A stretch of 64,000 nucleotides of DNA from Leptodontidium sp. MPI-SDFR-AT-0119 (lineage: Eukaryota; Ascomycota; Leotiomycetes; Helotiales; Leptodontidiaceae): assembly GCA_020726505.1 (NCBI GenBank), contig JAHLEZ010000015.1, positions 682,001 to 746,000 of the forward strand, in the 5' to 3' direction. The position numbers and the translations under genes were made by a program. Each line of letters opens with the position of its first letter. Positions within the stretch are counted from its first letter, which is position 1. Positions 48,168-60,285 of this stretch are shown here, piece by piece. The notes beneath the pieces are model-generated. The model made no database searches. It was not told the DNA's origin and worked only from the letters and a program-made list of their open reading frames with translations.

Positions 48168-49293
48168 GAAAAAACTTGAAACATGCAGGGCGAAGCCGAA
48201 TTGCCTGGGATTTGTTTTCTCGAATCGTATCTGTCTTGTCTTGTTTATCTGGTCGCATACGGTATCTTTTTGAGGTGTTGATTGATGTGCATGCATGCAT
48301 GGATGCAGGCAGCCATGGGGGCACAAATACGCACACCGAGGTTGGAGTTAGGGCTCGGTTGGATTGAACGAATGACGATAGATGGAATCGATAGAAGGGA
48401 GCGGAGGATATGTGGGGATTAAATAATAGACGGGATGTGTTATTTTATTTTGTAGCTACTTCTCCTGCGTCGTACATGGAAGCTAAGGTAGGTAGGTGCG
48501 CTTACTGCATACATGTATATACCCTTAGTACCCTCGCCACATGGCTGGTGTGCAGATCAATTGCAGTGGTAGCAATTTAGGGAATTCCAGCTAAGACAGC
48601 CTATCATTACAGGGCTCACAGGAGGGTGTTTCTGGTGGCAGCTAAGGGGATAAATCGTATATGTCCGTCCCAAAGAAGGTAAGGAGGGGAGACTTGAGCA
48701 AGGCACGCGGGCTTGCATATATCACTTTTTATGTACGGTCCGATATATGTATGCGTGCATATGCATAAGACCAGGAAATATAATAATTATTTCTTTAGAT
48801 TCGTTATTTTTCTTCTTTCCTTTTATTTTTCTGTAGGGTGTGCGTGTACTGTATAGGTGCGTGCTGTAACGCAAAGGAAGGGAGCTAGGAAGAATGATGT
48901 GAGGGAGGTTTGGATTCTCGTCATAGCGGCGGCATGCTGTTTTGTTCCAGTTTCCTTCTCCTCCTGTTCTGTATCGTATAGGCCGCTTTGGGCTGATTCT
49001 GTAACTCGGACGTCCTGTCACCGCTTTTTCAGGAGAGGAGGTCCTGGCACCCACACACCCACCTCTAGAAATGAACGAAAATACGGTGAATATTTTCCTA
49101 CTACTTGATTCGATTTAATCTTTTCTTCTTCTCTGAGGGTGTACCTGCTTGTCCATTGATTGGTTTAGATTGTCATAGAATGTCTTGATGCGGGAGGAAG
49201 GTCGTCCTTGCTTCTTTTTTGCATTTTTGGAGATTCGCTGCCTGATTGCCGATTGCTGATTATCTTGGGGGGTGGGGTACGGTATCTAGCGAC

Positions 49294-50975
49294 ATGGGAG
49301 TGTTGAATGGTGCATTTTTGAGTGGTGTGGTGAGGAGAAAAAGAAGAGATACTAACACTGATACCACTGAGACTTCTGAGACTCATGTGCCGCGAGCGGC
49401 GGCCAGTGGGATTGCGACTGCGATTGCGAATGTCGCATGGCGAGGAGAGTCGGTGGCGTTGATACAGCCGGAGCCGTTGAGATCGTGGGGGCAGTTAGGT
49501 GAGTGGGCACGATGATCAGTCACCTTTCCCCCCAAGATTGAGATTGAGATTGAGACTTGTTCGTTTGTGGCTTTGAGACTGATTCGGGATGATTTTGCTT
49601 TTTTGGCGGAGATAGAGATTTGGCAGCAGTGAGTTTTGAGTTTTGTCTGTTTTGTGATGAAGGTGATGAGATGGTTGGTTAGTGACTGACTGAGATGGGA
49701 ATGTAGAGAAGATAATCATTTAATTGAGACCGGATATCGGTAAGTCCTTTTGGGTGTGGGTGTGGGTGTGGATAAGATGGATTGGCGAGGTTTCTTTGTT
49801 GACTTTGGGGTTCTCAGTTCGGCTACTGGCAGCCTCTCGGCTTGTTTCGCGAGTTGGAGATATATTCACAACGAGACTGGTTAGTTCTTTTCTTCAAAGA
49901 AGCAAATCATGATTAATTTCGATGCTGATGATTGATGTTGTTTCTAGTGAATATATACTCGCATCTTATTGGAAGTGCGATCTTCGTTGCTATACCGGTG
50001 TATCTCTTCAAAAATGAGATACCGCCTCGTTGGGATGTAGCGACTTGGCAAGATGTTGTCGTTTGCTTGACGTACTTCTTTGGGGTTGCGATATGCTTCT
50101 TCCTCTCTGCGATGTTAGATCCTTTCTATCACTTCGGCATCAAAGACTAACTCCCATAGATACCATACGGTCATGTGCCATAGCCGATCGATGGACTTGT
50201 TTGGTGCCCAATTGGACTTCCAAGGCGTGATTCTTCTCATGTGGGTAAATGATCAGGGAAGGACGATTTTCTTCTTCCTACTTGCCCCTATTTGCAAGTA
50301 ATATGTTTATACAAACTGCTGGCTCACTTCTTTGACCTCTTCACGTCCTCTTCTGATTTCTCAAAGATATTTACTCACCAACTCACCTCTGTTCTAGGTG
50401 GAGTGCCACTATCCCACTAGTGTTTTACGGCTTTCACTGCGAAAGTGGTTTGCGAAATGCATACTGGACAATGGTAAGCAACTCTAGCATCGTCGTTTGA
50501 ACACAACTGACAAGAGGGAGCTTTCTATCCTTGCAGCCATATGCTCGATATCAACCTTCCACTCCCGTTTCCAAGAGCCATTCCTTCGACCAGTACGAGC
50601 AGCCACTTTCGGGAGTCTCGGTCTGTTCACCATGGTCCCAGTTCTCCACGGAGTATACAGAAACGGATGGTACACGCAGAACCAACAAATGGGAATAACC
50701 TGGGTGCTTATAACGCTTGTCCTGAACGTCCTCGGGGCTACAGCGTACGCCCTCAAGGTTTGCTTGACCAGCGAAGATATATCTGAGAGAGAGGTTGTCT
50801 AACTGAGATGCAGATTCCCGAGCGGTGGTGTAAACGAACTTTTGATATCTTCGGTGCGAGTCATCAGGTCTTCCACATCATGGTCGTGCTCGCGGCCCTC
50901 ACGTATACAAAAGGTATACTTCAAGCTTTCGACTTCGTGCATTCTCATAATAGTCTTCCTTGTCCAACACGATAG
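49294..50975 (+). CDS. PAQR / hemolysin-III family membrane receptor (Izh/AdipoR-like)
   Basis: Proposed exons: 49294-49502, 49695-49739, 49818-49879, 49948-50113, 50160-50240, 50398-50473, 50515-50757 and 50814-50975, giving 347 residues in continuous frame. Diagnostic blocks are EDNHLIETGYR before helix 1, HNETVNIYSHLIG, SAIYHTVMCHS (metal-binding S-x3-H), FRPVRAA-like LRPVRAATFGSLG and the helix 7 block IPERWCKRTFDIFGASHQVFH (H-x3-H). The Ser and three His of the zinc site are all present, which supports a functional protein. Fungal Izh proteins affect zinc homeostasis and sterol metabolism; animal relatives are adiponectin receptors with ceramidase activity. The exon 1 to 2 junction is the weakest: a GTGGGC donor, chosen because it restores LGEW before the RxDN block. 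Two other junctions also use weak signals (GTGGGT donor; AAG acceptor). Confidence 0.85.
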
Positions 50976-52389
50976 ATAGCATGACGCGGAAACGCGAGGC
51001 CATTCGCACGTGTACAGTACTTGATGATGCTATTATATGGCAAACGTGTTGTCAAATAACATAATGCACTTGCAACTGCAGGGATGATACCAGCCGCAGA
51101 GTTCAATACGGGTATCGAGGTTTCAATCAGATAGAGAGACTGCTCAGCCTCGCGCACAACTCGCAATGCGTTGCGTTGCGGAGATCTCGGAACGGGCAGA
51201 GTGAAGGAGAGAGAAGCAAGAGAGTTGCAGGGAACAATCTTAATGCATCAATCACGTTACTCAGAAATAGACATGAAATTCATGCGAAAGTGCATTAAAG
51301 AGAAAAATCCCACCCACGGCGAGTTGACACAATCGAAACATCGTTGTTCTCCACCCCACCCTTATCAGCGTCCTTGCGGACCCTGCCGTCGCCGAGGGAC
51401 CAAGGTCAAGGTCAAGGTGCGTGGGAGGGACCACGACCATGACCACCTTTTGCCTTCTTCTTTTGGTGGATGCTGAAACATTCGAGAAGGCCCATCATCA
51501 GGGTTGCGGATACACTGGCTTCGGACCTACAATCTGTTTCCAGCAGGATGGCCGTCGGTGGTATCAAAGATGCAGGAAGTTATAGTTACACGATAAGAAT
51601 CGCCACCACATGGGCATCTGAAGATGGTCGTTCTGGATGGATGTCGGAACAGCTTGCCAACTCTCAAGATTGCAGATATGCCGAGGATGTTGCAGCCAAC
51701 CTTGTGGGTGGAAGACAAGTCTTTGGAGACTTGCCGTCCCGACTAGACCTCATTTCACCAAGATCCGCTTCTCGGCAAGCTAAGCTTGGGTAGATCGCAA
51801 TTCGGTATCAGAGTTTGACCAAGTGGGCGAGACATTTGCCAGCAAAGGGATCTTTGATCGCTCAAAATCTGAGGTGGTCGGTCGTGCTGAAGATTGAGTA
51901 ATTCCTAGTGACTCCCCACAAACTGCTATCTAGAGACATGGAGTTTTGGCAAAATGGAACAAGTTTGGCCGTCAAGAAAAGCCGTTGGAAACGTGCCACA
52001 CAGGTACGGCAGACATGCAGTCGTCCAAATCCGGCAGCAAATCTGTTCCTTCATGCAGGTCTAGATTTGGCCACTAGCCAATGACAGCCAAACCTTGTTA
52101 GCCTCCTAGAAAAGAATCCGGGGCAGTTCATGCGTCGGCGATTTACCCAAAAGGACGTTAACGAAGGCTACTCCAGACGGTCTTGTGAAGATTGAGACGA
52201 ACTATCTCGCCCCTGCTCTCTGAGAGCAGTCGCTGCTGGAGGTCGTCTCCCTGAAAACATGAAAACCTAGTCCTCGACTACTCTGGACTTATCGATTACC
52301 AATTGGCCACCGACTGGTACGGGAGCGGTCGCGGGCCGCTGATGGTGTCATTATTTGAATTACAGTGAGACCGTCATGGATTCTAGGCT

Positions 52390-52878
52390 CTAGACGTGTG
52401 GATCAATAAGAGAGCATGCTCGCTCCTGTGGATTTTGTGAAGGTTCAAACAGGCCACGAATGATAAGCAGATTGTGAAGCAGTTCCCGAGTGACGGAGAA
52501 GTCGAGAGCATGCCTTAGCAATTCAATTCCGAGATGATTACCGGAGAACCGGCGGGCGGGCAGCATGTCTGAGAGTTTGCAGGCGTTTCCAACCTGTCGG
52601 GTCTTCTCCCACTCCTTCCACTTCCTCTGGCCTTCCTCTTGCAGCGCCACGTTCTCGAAGTGGAAGGGTATCGATATGGACTCTCGGACAGTAAGATAGG
52701 GCCGGCCCACTTCATATGCTTGCCCTTGCTGACGAGGAAAACTTTGTACGTTTTGATGCTGGCTAGCAAGTCCCGCAGACCCGTTGTGATTTTGGGAGGA
52801 CATCCGGAAGCCGCGGGTGGGGAGGCCGCTATGGAATTGTTGGTGATGGGCAGTGGTTGGCTGCTCCCAACTTCTCAA
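52390..52878 (-). CDS. Possible small protein, unrecognised
   Basis: An uninterrupted frame of 162 residues starts at 52878 (MRSWEQPTTAHH). The first 60 residues are Gln/Ser/Asn-rich. The second half looks more ordered, with alternating charged and hydrophobic residues (NVALQEEGQRKWKEWEKT, LGIELLRHALDFSVTRELLHNLLII). I find no family match by eye and no introns. It might be a real lineage-specific gene, the end of a larger split gene, or chance. Confidence 0.25.
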   Translation of the reverse strand: MRSWEQPTTAHHQQFHSGLPTRGFRMSSQNHNGSAGLASQHQNVQSFPRQQGQAYEVGRPYLTVRESISIPFHFENVALQEEGQRKWKEWEKTRQVGNACKLSDMLPARRFSGNHLGIELLRHALDFSVTRELLHNLLIIRGLFEPSQNPQERACSLIDPHV

Positions 52879-54445
52879 GTCCGAGCAATCCTCTGATCCT
52901 AAACAAGGGTCGTTCCCAATCGATAGGACACGGGACGAAGCGAGTCAGACATGAGTGAGAGATTTCAGTTGAGTTCGGTCGAAGATCAGATGGCAGGTTG
53001 TGGAGTTGTGAACAGACAGCGGCCGAGAACTGCTGCAAGCTGTCTTTTGCCTGGCCTGTCTGTTTCTTACGAGACCTGATGATATTCATGAAACGCAGAC
53101 TGACGTTCTGACATGTCCAAGGTGCATAGCATATGCAGACTCCAGATGCACCTTTCGACTCGAGGAATCTATCTGTACCTGCATTGTACCTTGCAGTAGA
53201 AACTGCAGCAGTCAACGTCCCATTGGTAGGCATATCGAAAACGGCAGCAAGCATCCCCGATTCGTCAGGGCAAAAATACAGGCGGCCAGGGCCGGGGAGG
53301 GGAGGATTCGCCGGGATTGTCGTCGTCCTCGCCCCCAGCCGACGCCACCGAGTGATGATGCCCCTGCAGGATCAGGGTTGCAGGAAGGGCCGGTATCCCA
53401 GCATCCCACACATGCCCGCCCACGCCCACACCCACATCCACAGGCAGGCTGGCTGGCTGGCGACCTTGATGCCGTCCCCAGTCCCGGGCAAGCGTCCCCA
53501 ACATGCACCAACGGCAGCTTCTGGAAGAGTCCACGACGAGCTGCCCTTATTAAAATGAACCATGGGTTTGTGATGTTGGTTGGTACAAGTAGTACTCTGG
53601 AGTTGTTGGTGGTTGTGGTGCGGTATGTGGTGTGGTGTGGTTTCTAACAAGAGTTGCAAGTGGTGAGATGTTCGTAAAGAGTGAGGAATCCAAGCATCTG
53701 AGGATGAACGAGGGAAGTGCCACCACCACCAGGATATCCAGGTCAAATCCATGCCCAAAGGAAGTTAATTTATGCCAGGCCCAATGAATCCCGACCCAAG
53801 TCCCAGTCGATCCGGCCCCCACTCTGAAGCAGAAAGCAAGCAAAAGTGACGGCAAAAGCAGCGAGCAGACCGTCCGAAAAGATAACCACCGCTCGTCCTA
53901 TCTTCAGCTGTGCATTCCGCTTGCACTACTTGCACAAGTTGCTTTATTAGCAAATGCACGCCTAATATTATGCAATATCCTTTCCCTAGGGAAAGTGACA
54001 GCTAGCTAACCGCACAGGCTAGAGTGCAGAAACAAAATAACTTTTAGATATGAGCGCGCGTCCGTGGTCAGCACCATGTGATGGAGATATGAACGTCCTA
54101 TTCGCAACGCTCTGGCTGCTCGATCAGGGCGAAACGCTGCATTCTGTCAGTTGTGCATCTGTGTTCACATTTGTGCAGTCTGACTGGACAGGCACGCCTG
54201 GCGGAGTGCTCGAACCGCTATCACCAGGTCGCCCTGGGCCAGTCCCGGCCGCAAGATGTCAGCGTCAAGTCAGCCATCCATAGCCATCCACACAGACGGG
54301 ATCGATGCGCGGGCTGCTATCGTCCTATCGATAGGCGATAACGAAACCCATGAAGATCCCATCAATTATTTTCACGACAGAGTTGGTGTGCGGCTTGGGA
54401 CGTAGTTAGTCAATACCTAGGGAGAAAATTGAAGCCTAAAGACGA

Positions 54446-54742
54446 CTACAATTCTCCGGTACCAGAGTTGAGAACGATACCAAACGCCGGCTCGAGGCGC
54501 TTTTGGACCGAAATGGATATAATGGCGAGAATGTCTACGAGAATAGCGCTCCCGACAAGACTGGCGGTTATGTAATGCAAGATCGTTTCTGACGCCATGA
54601 GATGATCTGGAGTCCTTTTGGTCTTGAGAGAGGCTTTTGATCGTGCTTCTTTCCTTTTCTCTGGACCCATAGCGGGAGGTCTTGAAGCCTCCACGGAGGG
54701 AAAAGGGGGTTTCGGGAGTATATTTGCGAGACCAGCCAGCAA
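54446..54742 (-). CDS. Possible small membrane protein, unrecognised
   Basis: A 98-residue frame from 54742 has a Lys/Arg-rich segment (MGPEKRKEARSKASLKTKR) followed by one plausible membrane helix (ITASLVGSAILVDILAIISI) and a short tail. The layout resembles small tail-anchored proteins, but length and context give no proof. It overlaps another open frame in a different phase. Confidence 0.22.
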   Translation of the reverse strand: MLAGLANILPKPPFPSVEASRPPAMGPEKRKEARSKASLKTKRTPDHLMASETILHYITASLVGSAILVDILAIISISVQKRLEPAFGIVLNSGTGEL

Positions 54743-57048
54743 ACCAACCAGCTTGGAAGGATGTTTTGTTCCTGCAGGAAGCCCCTAGCAGCCGAAACAC
54801 ATGTGCTTCGATGACCACCTTGCTTTCTTTGTACCTGAGAGAACTGATCGATCTGACATATCAGGACGACTCAGTTGCCAACGGGAGGGGAAAGACCTGG
54901 TGGATTTTGTGGTACTCATCAATTCGCGATAGGCAGGACGTCCCAGTCAGTCCGACCGTTGCCCTCATGTAAATTTGTCTCGTTCGTCATCCGTCCCTTG
55001 TGGCTGCCCAAAAGCTGGTCCTCCGTTGACGGTTGTTTCATGGCTCGCTCGAATGTCTCCCCGCATCGCTGATCCCCCTCCCCTCCATAGAAAAGGTGGG
55101 GCAGAATATCCATCCGAAGTCAAGGAGGGAGAGGAGCTGAGTAAAGACTTGGAAGCTGGGACTGTTGGAAAGGAAAGGAAAGGTTGGAAGGGCTGAAAAG
55201 TAGTTTATCCATCCATCCATCCTATCCACTATCGATAGCAAGGACCGGGACCTTGACCTCGACCTTGTGAGGTCATGGTTGAGACCCTGCATTGCATCCA
55301 GAGAGGCGATAAAAGCGGAAAAGTATTGCGATTGGCGGCACCGCCATCAGCGAAAAAGAATCACCCAGTTCGGTCGATATAATGCTGTGACCAATGATCT
55401 GGGAAGCAAGAGGGTGGCTGTAGTTCTACCCGTGCACAAATGGTGTTTTCCTCTGTTCACTGCATCCAATGTGCATGTTGGAGGGGGACGCTGGAGTGTG
55501 AGTGGCTATGGGACTTGAGCGCGAGACGCGAAACACGTCCATCCTCCTGGTGCATCACGTCGAATAGGATCAGCGACGTCAAGAGTGTTCTCTTTTTTTT
55601 TGTTGTGTGGAAAGGTGCATGGAGCGAGGACGGAGAAGCCGCTTGGGGCCTTTGACCATTGCTTTGCTATGCCATGCCATGCTTCGTGAGCCCAGTTGCA
55701 AACCTTAATGCTACTGGTTGAAATGTTGCGATGGAGTGGATTCGGTAGGCTGTGCTGTGTTGAATCAGAATGTACGGGATCGCCATTTGAGACTGCTTCG
55801 TCGAACAGAACAGAACCGATAGGCTCGAGCGAGGGCGAGGTCACAATCCCACGCCGCACTGCATGTGTGTGGGCATTTCATCGTGTTTGAATTGAGCGGG
55901 TTTCTGGCGTATAACGGTATGCAGGAGTAATAGCTGCATTGCGGCATGAGGCAGTGAAGCTTGTGATGTTTCCTGACTCTTGCTCTTGTGGAGGCGAGGT
56001 GGAAGCAGTTTCCATTTCTCAGGCGAGCGGATCAGCAATGTGTTAGAAGTTTCTTGTTATTGCAACATAACAACCCGGGCAGAAGCCAGCGTGTTGCAAA
56101 GTCAGCAGCTTTTATTGGAAGACTTCATTCAGCATTGATGGTGAGGCTGTTCGCAATTTCCGCTGACCACGATGATCCACCACTACTAGAAACAGCGATC
56201 AGTAGGCAGGCAATTGGCAATATATTTGCAATTAATTCTTGAGATTCTGAAGCACCGAGGCAGCGGATTGTGCGAGTCGTCGCCCCCTCATCCTCATCGG
56301 CCAGTGCCAGTGCCAGTTGATCGATCCATCGCTGGATGCTGCTGCGATTTTCAGATATAGTTGCCAGACTTACCAAGGCGAGGCGTGAGTGGTGGGGAGG
56401 ACACGACACCAGACGATGTTTGAAAAGCTAGCGAAGAGAGTACGAAGTCCAGCAGCCGTGAGTGGTGGATGGAAGGATGTGACGCGTTATGCAGGCCCGT
56501 ATCTGTCTGTACCTGACCCTAGCCTCGTATGGATAATAATGCAATTCCCTAATGCACGCACGCTGCCCTGGCCTGGCTGCTCATTTTATTTTATCGTGCT
56601 GTGCTAGTGCCAGCTGCGGCGGGCTTATGCATGCACATAAAATAGTGTTGCGCTGAACAGAAAAAGTGCGAGAAGTACAGGATAAGAGCGAAACAGCCCT
56701 GCCTGCCTGCACGCCGCTTTTCTCCCAGCTGGCCGCTTGACTGGCTGGAGTAGCCAGGTCGACGGTTTGCGGGCCAGTCGATCCTAGGCGGCAGAAGCCA
56801 ATGACCAGCACGCATTCTGGCCGCGGTGGTCGCTTTAACATGACTGGAGCTGCCGGAAAATCCATCACTCTCTTGGGCTGCTGAGTGGGGTTTCCTCCTC
56901 GAATAGCGTCGAACACGAGGATGGGGATGCCTCCAGCATGTTGCAGGTGGTGAGCACCCCCGGCATGGTCCAGCCAAACAGAAGGCTGTACTCTGTAGGG
57001 AAGGCTGGATTTAGAAAACAGTCTCCACTTCCGTCGCCTCCCGGCGTG

Positions 57049-57157
57049 TCCCATCCATCCATCCATCCACCTTTCCCACCCATGCCATCCATCCCATCTC
57101 ATGCTGCTGCTGCTGCTGCTGCTGCTGCTGGCTGCATGTTCTGTTCTGTTCTGTTCT
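57049..57157. repeat. Cluster of microsatellites (CCAT)n, (CTG)n, (TGTTC)n
   Basis: CCAT repeats at 57051-57070, about nine CTG units at 57102-57130 and a TGTTC pentamer run at 57138-57157 occur within 110 bp upstream of the Msn2/4-like gene. They yield Leu or Ser homopolymers in spurious frames. Confidence 0.85.
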
Positions 57158-58178
57158 TCCTGCCGACACCCCAGACAGACGGACAGGCAAGACAGCCAGG
57201 GGGTTTCCGGAGCTAAACAGCCTGCAGTCTGCAGCCAACAACCGCTAGTCCCTCCCAACTCCCAGCCCCAGCCTACTCTACCACCGTACTCTCCGTACTC
57301 TACTCACACTGCTGAGCTAGCCCCAGCCAGCCAGGCCCTAGACGCGGACCTGCTCTCCCATCCATCCCCCCATCCATCCACCTCTCCTCTGCCATTGCTT
57401 CTTGTACCTTGTCTGTCTGGCTCCACCATCACACACCAGCACTACCACCACCACCACATCTTTCTCCCACACTAAACTCACCCCCATCCCATCCTATCCC
57501 AATCCCAATCCCAATCCCATCCCCACTGCGACGCTCCCACTACCCGCACCCTCGTCGTCCATCCTAGTCTCCCCCAGACCCCCCTGCCTACCCACTCGCG
57601 CACTCGCCATGCCTTCTCTTGTGTGCTGAGACCTAATCCATTCTAGCCCCATTTGCTATCTTGCCTTCTATCACTCGTTGATCTACTTATTTTGTCAGGG
57701 TCCCCTTCACCACTCATTCTTTCGTTTGCTCGTCCGTCCTTCAGGTTCACCTCCAACCACGCCAAATCATTCTTCTTATACCGACGACCGGTTTCCCTTT
57801 TGTATCTCACTCTTTTGGATCATCTTCGACTTGTGCTTCTGCTTATAGCCTTTCGATCATCTTCCGTACCTTCCTTTAGCATCCTGCTCCCACTGCTTTC
57901 CAGCTCCTGTACACCACAAGTCGATAATTTGTTCCGAAACCCTTTGGCAACATCAACCATCGTCCTTTGCAACAGCATATGTATAATCAGTGTCCTCAAC
58001 CATACAACTATTAGACAGTCTTCAAACCGCTGTTGTCCAGTCGCTCTCTAAGCACCACTTTTCTATCGACCAGTTTTCGAGTCTCGACATCTTCTAGTCT
58101 CCAACAACAACAACCTGACAACCGACAAGCCCATAATCAACACATTCGAATCGAATCCTCGAAATCGAACACCACTCG

Positions 58179-58251
58179 GTATGTGTACACACAACTTTGC
58201 AGACTCAATCTAGACAAACAAGATGGCTCGAACATGACTGACACCTGGCAG
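58179..58251 (+). other. Probable 5' UTR intron of the Msn2/4-like gene
   Basis: GTATGT at 58179 and GGCAG ending at 58251 enclose 73 nt with an ACTGAC branch-like string about 13 nt before the acceptor. It ends 26 nt before the start codon. Removal also eliminates two upstream ATGs (in AAGATGG and ACATGAC), which would help initiation at 58278. Confidence 0.5.
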
Positions 58252-58277
58252 ACCGTATACACTTCACATCTTTCGAT

Positions 58278-60285
58278 ATGGACTCCTCGTACGGACACCC
58301 CCAGTCGATGGGACAATCACCCTTCTTCTACTATAACCCAGATCCGAAGCCCGACAACCGTCAACACGGCCACTTCTCCCAGCAGCCAAACAACATTCAG
58401 GTGCCGGTGTACCATCCACACATGCAGCCAATGCCTTCGACTCCGATCTACTCCAGACCGAGCTCAGCGTGCTCGCAACCACCAATGCACCCGCAGATGT
58501 ATAACAACGGATACCCGATGAACATGACCCCAATGGCCTCTCCTCGTCCGATGTACCAGAACCAGAAGCCCACGATCATGATCCAGGAACACGCTCCGAG
58601 GGTGATGATCGAGTCCGATATGCACGAGGACATGTACTACTACCCATCCACACCGCCGTTGTCCGCCTCTGGCAGCACCATCAGCAGCCCATCCAGCTGT
58701 GATGTTCTGCCCACACCGATGAACACCGTCTTTTTCGGACTCGAGGGATTCGAAGGCGTCAAGGACGGATGCCAGGGCGAAGTACAGGCCGAGAATCTTG
58801 CCGGCGGCGACTGGGCGCGATGCGGATCTCCTCCCATGACTCCAGGTATGTGCCAATGTCTAATTGCTGGTGTAGGCGTGTGCGTGCGAAGTGGTGATCA
58901 TGTCGTTGCGACGTGGTCTTGCATCCACATCTGCATCCCTGTTGTGGTTTAATTATTTATGGTTTTGGTTATGGGACCTCCGCTGACTCGCCTTCCCTTT
59001 TGCAGTGTTCATCCAGCCCAACTCGCTTATGAGCAACGGCAACGCTAACGAGCTCCTTTCTGCGACATCTTGTCCCTCACTTTCACCTTCCCCTTCCCCT
59101 TATCCTCGATCTGTCATTTCAGAGCAAGACTTCGACTTCTGCGACCCGCGCAACCTCACTGTTGGCTCTGGAGCTTCCCCAACACCATCTGCCATCAAGA
59201 CTACTACTTGCACCGAATTCCCTTCATTGCCCACACTTTGCGCAGGCGACGACGAAGAACACAGGTACATGCTAGCGGGAGAGACGTACAACAAGGCTGC
59301 CGAGATTCACGCGAGAACATTCAATTTCTCCACGACCACAACCCACCACGGCTTGCCAACTTTCGACCAATTCTCTGATCTCGACTCCGAGGAAGACTTC
59401 GTCAACGGCCTCGTCAACTTTCCTTCGACCGACAACGTCCAATTCTTTGGCACCAAGAGACAACGCACTTGCTCTGGCTCTGATCTTGTCTCCCTTGACC
59501 ACGAGCCTTTCATCAGTGAAGACGACTTCGAGGACTTTGAGGAATTCGAAGACTCGGATCAGTTTGCTACAGCTTGCCTCCCAAGCCCACCTGCATCAGG
59601 CTCCGAGACTGAAGTCAAGAAGGAGAAGCGTACCAAGAAGTCCAAGAAGGCTCACTGCGACGAGGACAGCTCCGAGTTCGACGACCTTGTCAGATCTCGC
59701 AAGTTCACCGTCCCAATGAACGCCGCCAGCGGAGCTCCAGCTCAGGAAAGCACCACCGAGCAACAATCCACCGCCCCTAGCCAATCTGATTCATCAGAGG
59801 CCAATGGTGCAAACAACGCCAGTGCAGGCTCTGATTCCGGCAACACAGCCAAGCAGCCATCTGTCAACCGCCGTGGACGCAAGCAGTCTCTCACTGAGGA
59901 TCCTTCCAAGACCTTCGTGTGTGAGATCTGCAACCGACGCTTCAGACGCCAAGAACACTTGAAGAGACATTACCGTTCCCTCCACACTGGTGACAAGCCT
60001 TTTGAATGCCATGAGTGTGGAAAGAAGTTCTCTCGCAGTGACAACCTCTCTCAACACGCTCGCACTCACGGCAGTGGTGCAATCGTTATGGGTGTTCTTG
60101 AGGATGGCGAGTTACCAAGTGACCACCACGAATCAGCTAGCGAAGGCGAGCATATCGGTACCATGGGCAACATCCTCTTCCGCGTTGCAGCTGGTGTTTC
60201 TGGAAGTGACACCGACCCTTCATCAGACAACGGCAGCACTGATAACGACAGCCAAGGTCGCAAGAAGCGTAAGCGTTCTGAGTAA
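58278..60285 (+). CDS. C2H2 zinc-finger transcription factor, Msn2/4-like (MsnA/Seb1 type)
   Basis: Two exons, 58278-58845 and 59006-60285, with a 160-nt intron (GTATGT...TGCAG), give 615 residues. The N-terminus is Pro/Gln/Met/His-rich ([11 protein letters not shown]), with [25 protein letters not shown] as a likely activation or regulatory segment. Acidic blocks lie near 355-380. Two tandem C2H2 fingers at about 493-545 ([19 protein letters not shown] and [19 protein letters not shown]) match those of yeast Msn2/4 and filamentous MsnA/Seb1, which bind the stress response element AGGGG. The finger residues RRQEH and SRSDN agree with that specificity. A basic RKKRKR cluster ends the protein. 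It should be a nuclear regulator of stress and development; Ser-rich basic sites such as RRGRKQS next to the fingers suit PKA control of localisation. The function assignment rests on finger sequence. Confidence 0.94.

Larger units (their letters stand above)
46675..49293. other. Intergenic region with simple repeats before the PAQR gene
   Basis: No supported gene. It contains a GAAACA/GAAGCA hexamer array, a CA/GA dinucleotide tract and pyrimidine-rich DNA. The long minus-strand frames at 47783-48336 are translations of the repeats and are not genes. Confidence 0.65.
50976..58277. other. 7.3-kb interval without a recognisable gene
   Basis: This is the longest empty stretch in the window. 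Open frames at 52390-52878 (minus, 163 codons) and 54446-54742 (minus, 98 codons) are the only ones worth a look and are listed separately. From about 57240 the plus strand turns strongly C/T-rich, typical of the leader of the following transcription-factor gene. Several microsatellites (CCAT, CTG, TGTTC) lie between 55200 and 57160. Large upstream regions are usual for stress regulators in fungi. Confidence 0.55.

Noticed and set aside
47783..48326. Minus-strand frames with long Phe/Leu/Cys or Ser-Val runs
   Set aside because: They are translations of the GAAACA hexamer array and neighbouring simple repeats, with no other coding signature.
56581..57258. 225-codon minus-strand frame with a Ser run
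   Set aside because: The Ser run comes from the CTG microsatellite and the rest is low-complexity Trp/Gly sequence from CCATCC repeats; it overlaps contradictory plus-strand frames.
53361..57706. AGGGG/CCCCT stress elements upstream of the Msn2/4-like gene as evidence of autoregulation
   Set aside because: Copies at 53361, 54704, 55075, 55080, 57581 and 57702 were seen, but a 5-mer on both strands is expected about every 512 bp, so this is not an enrichment.
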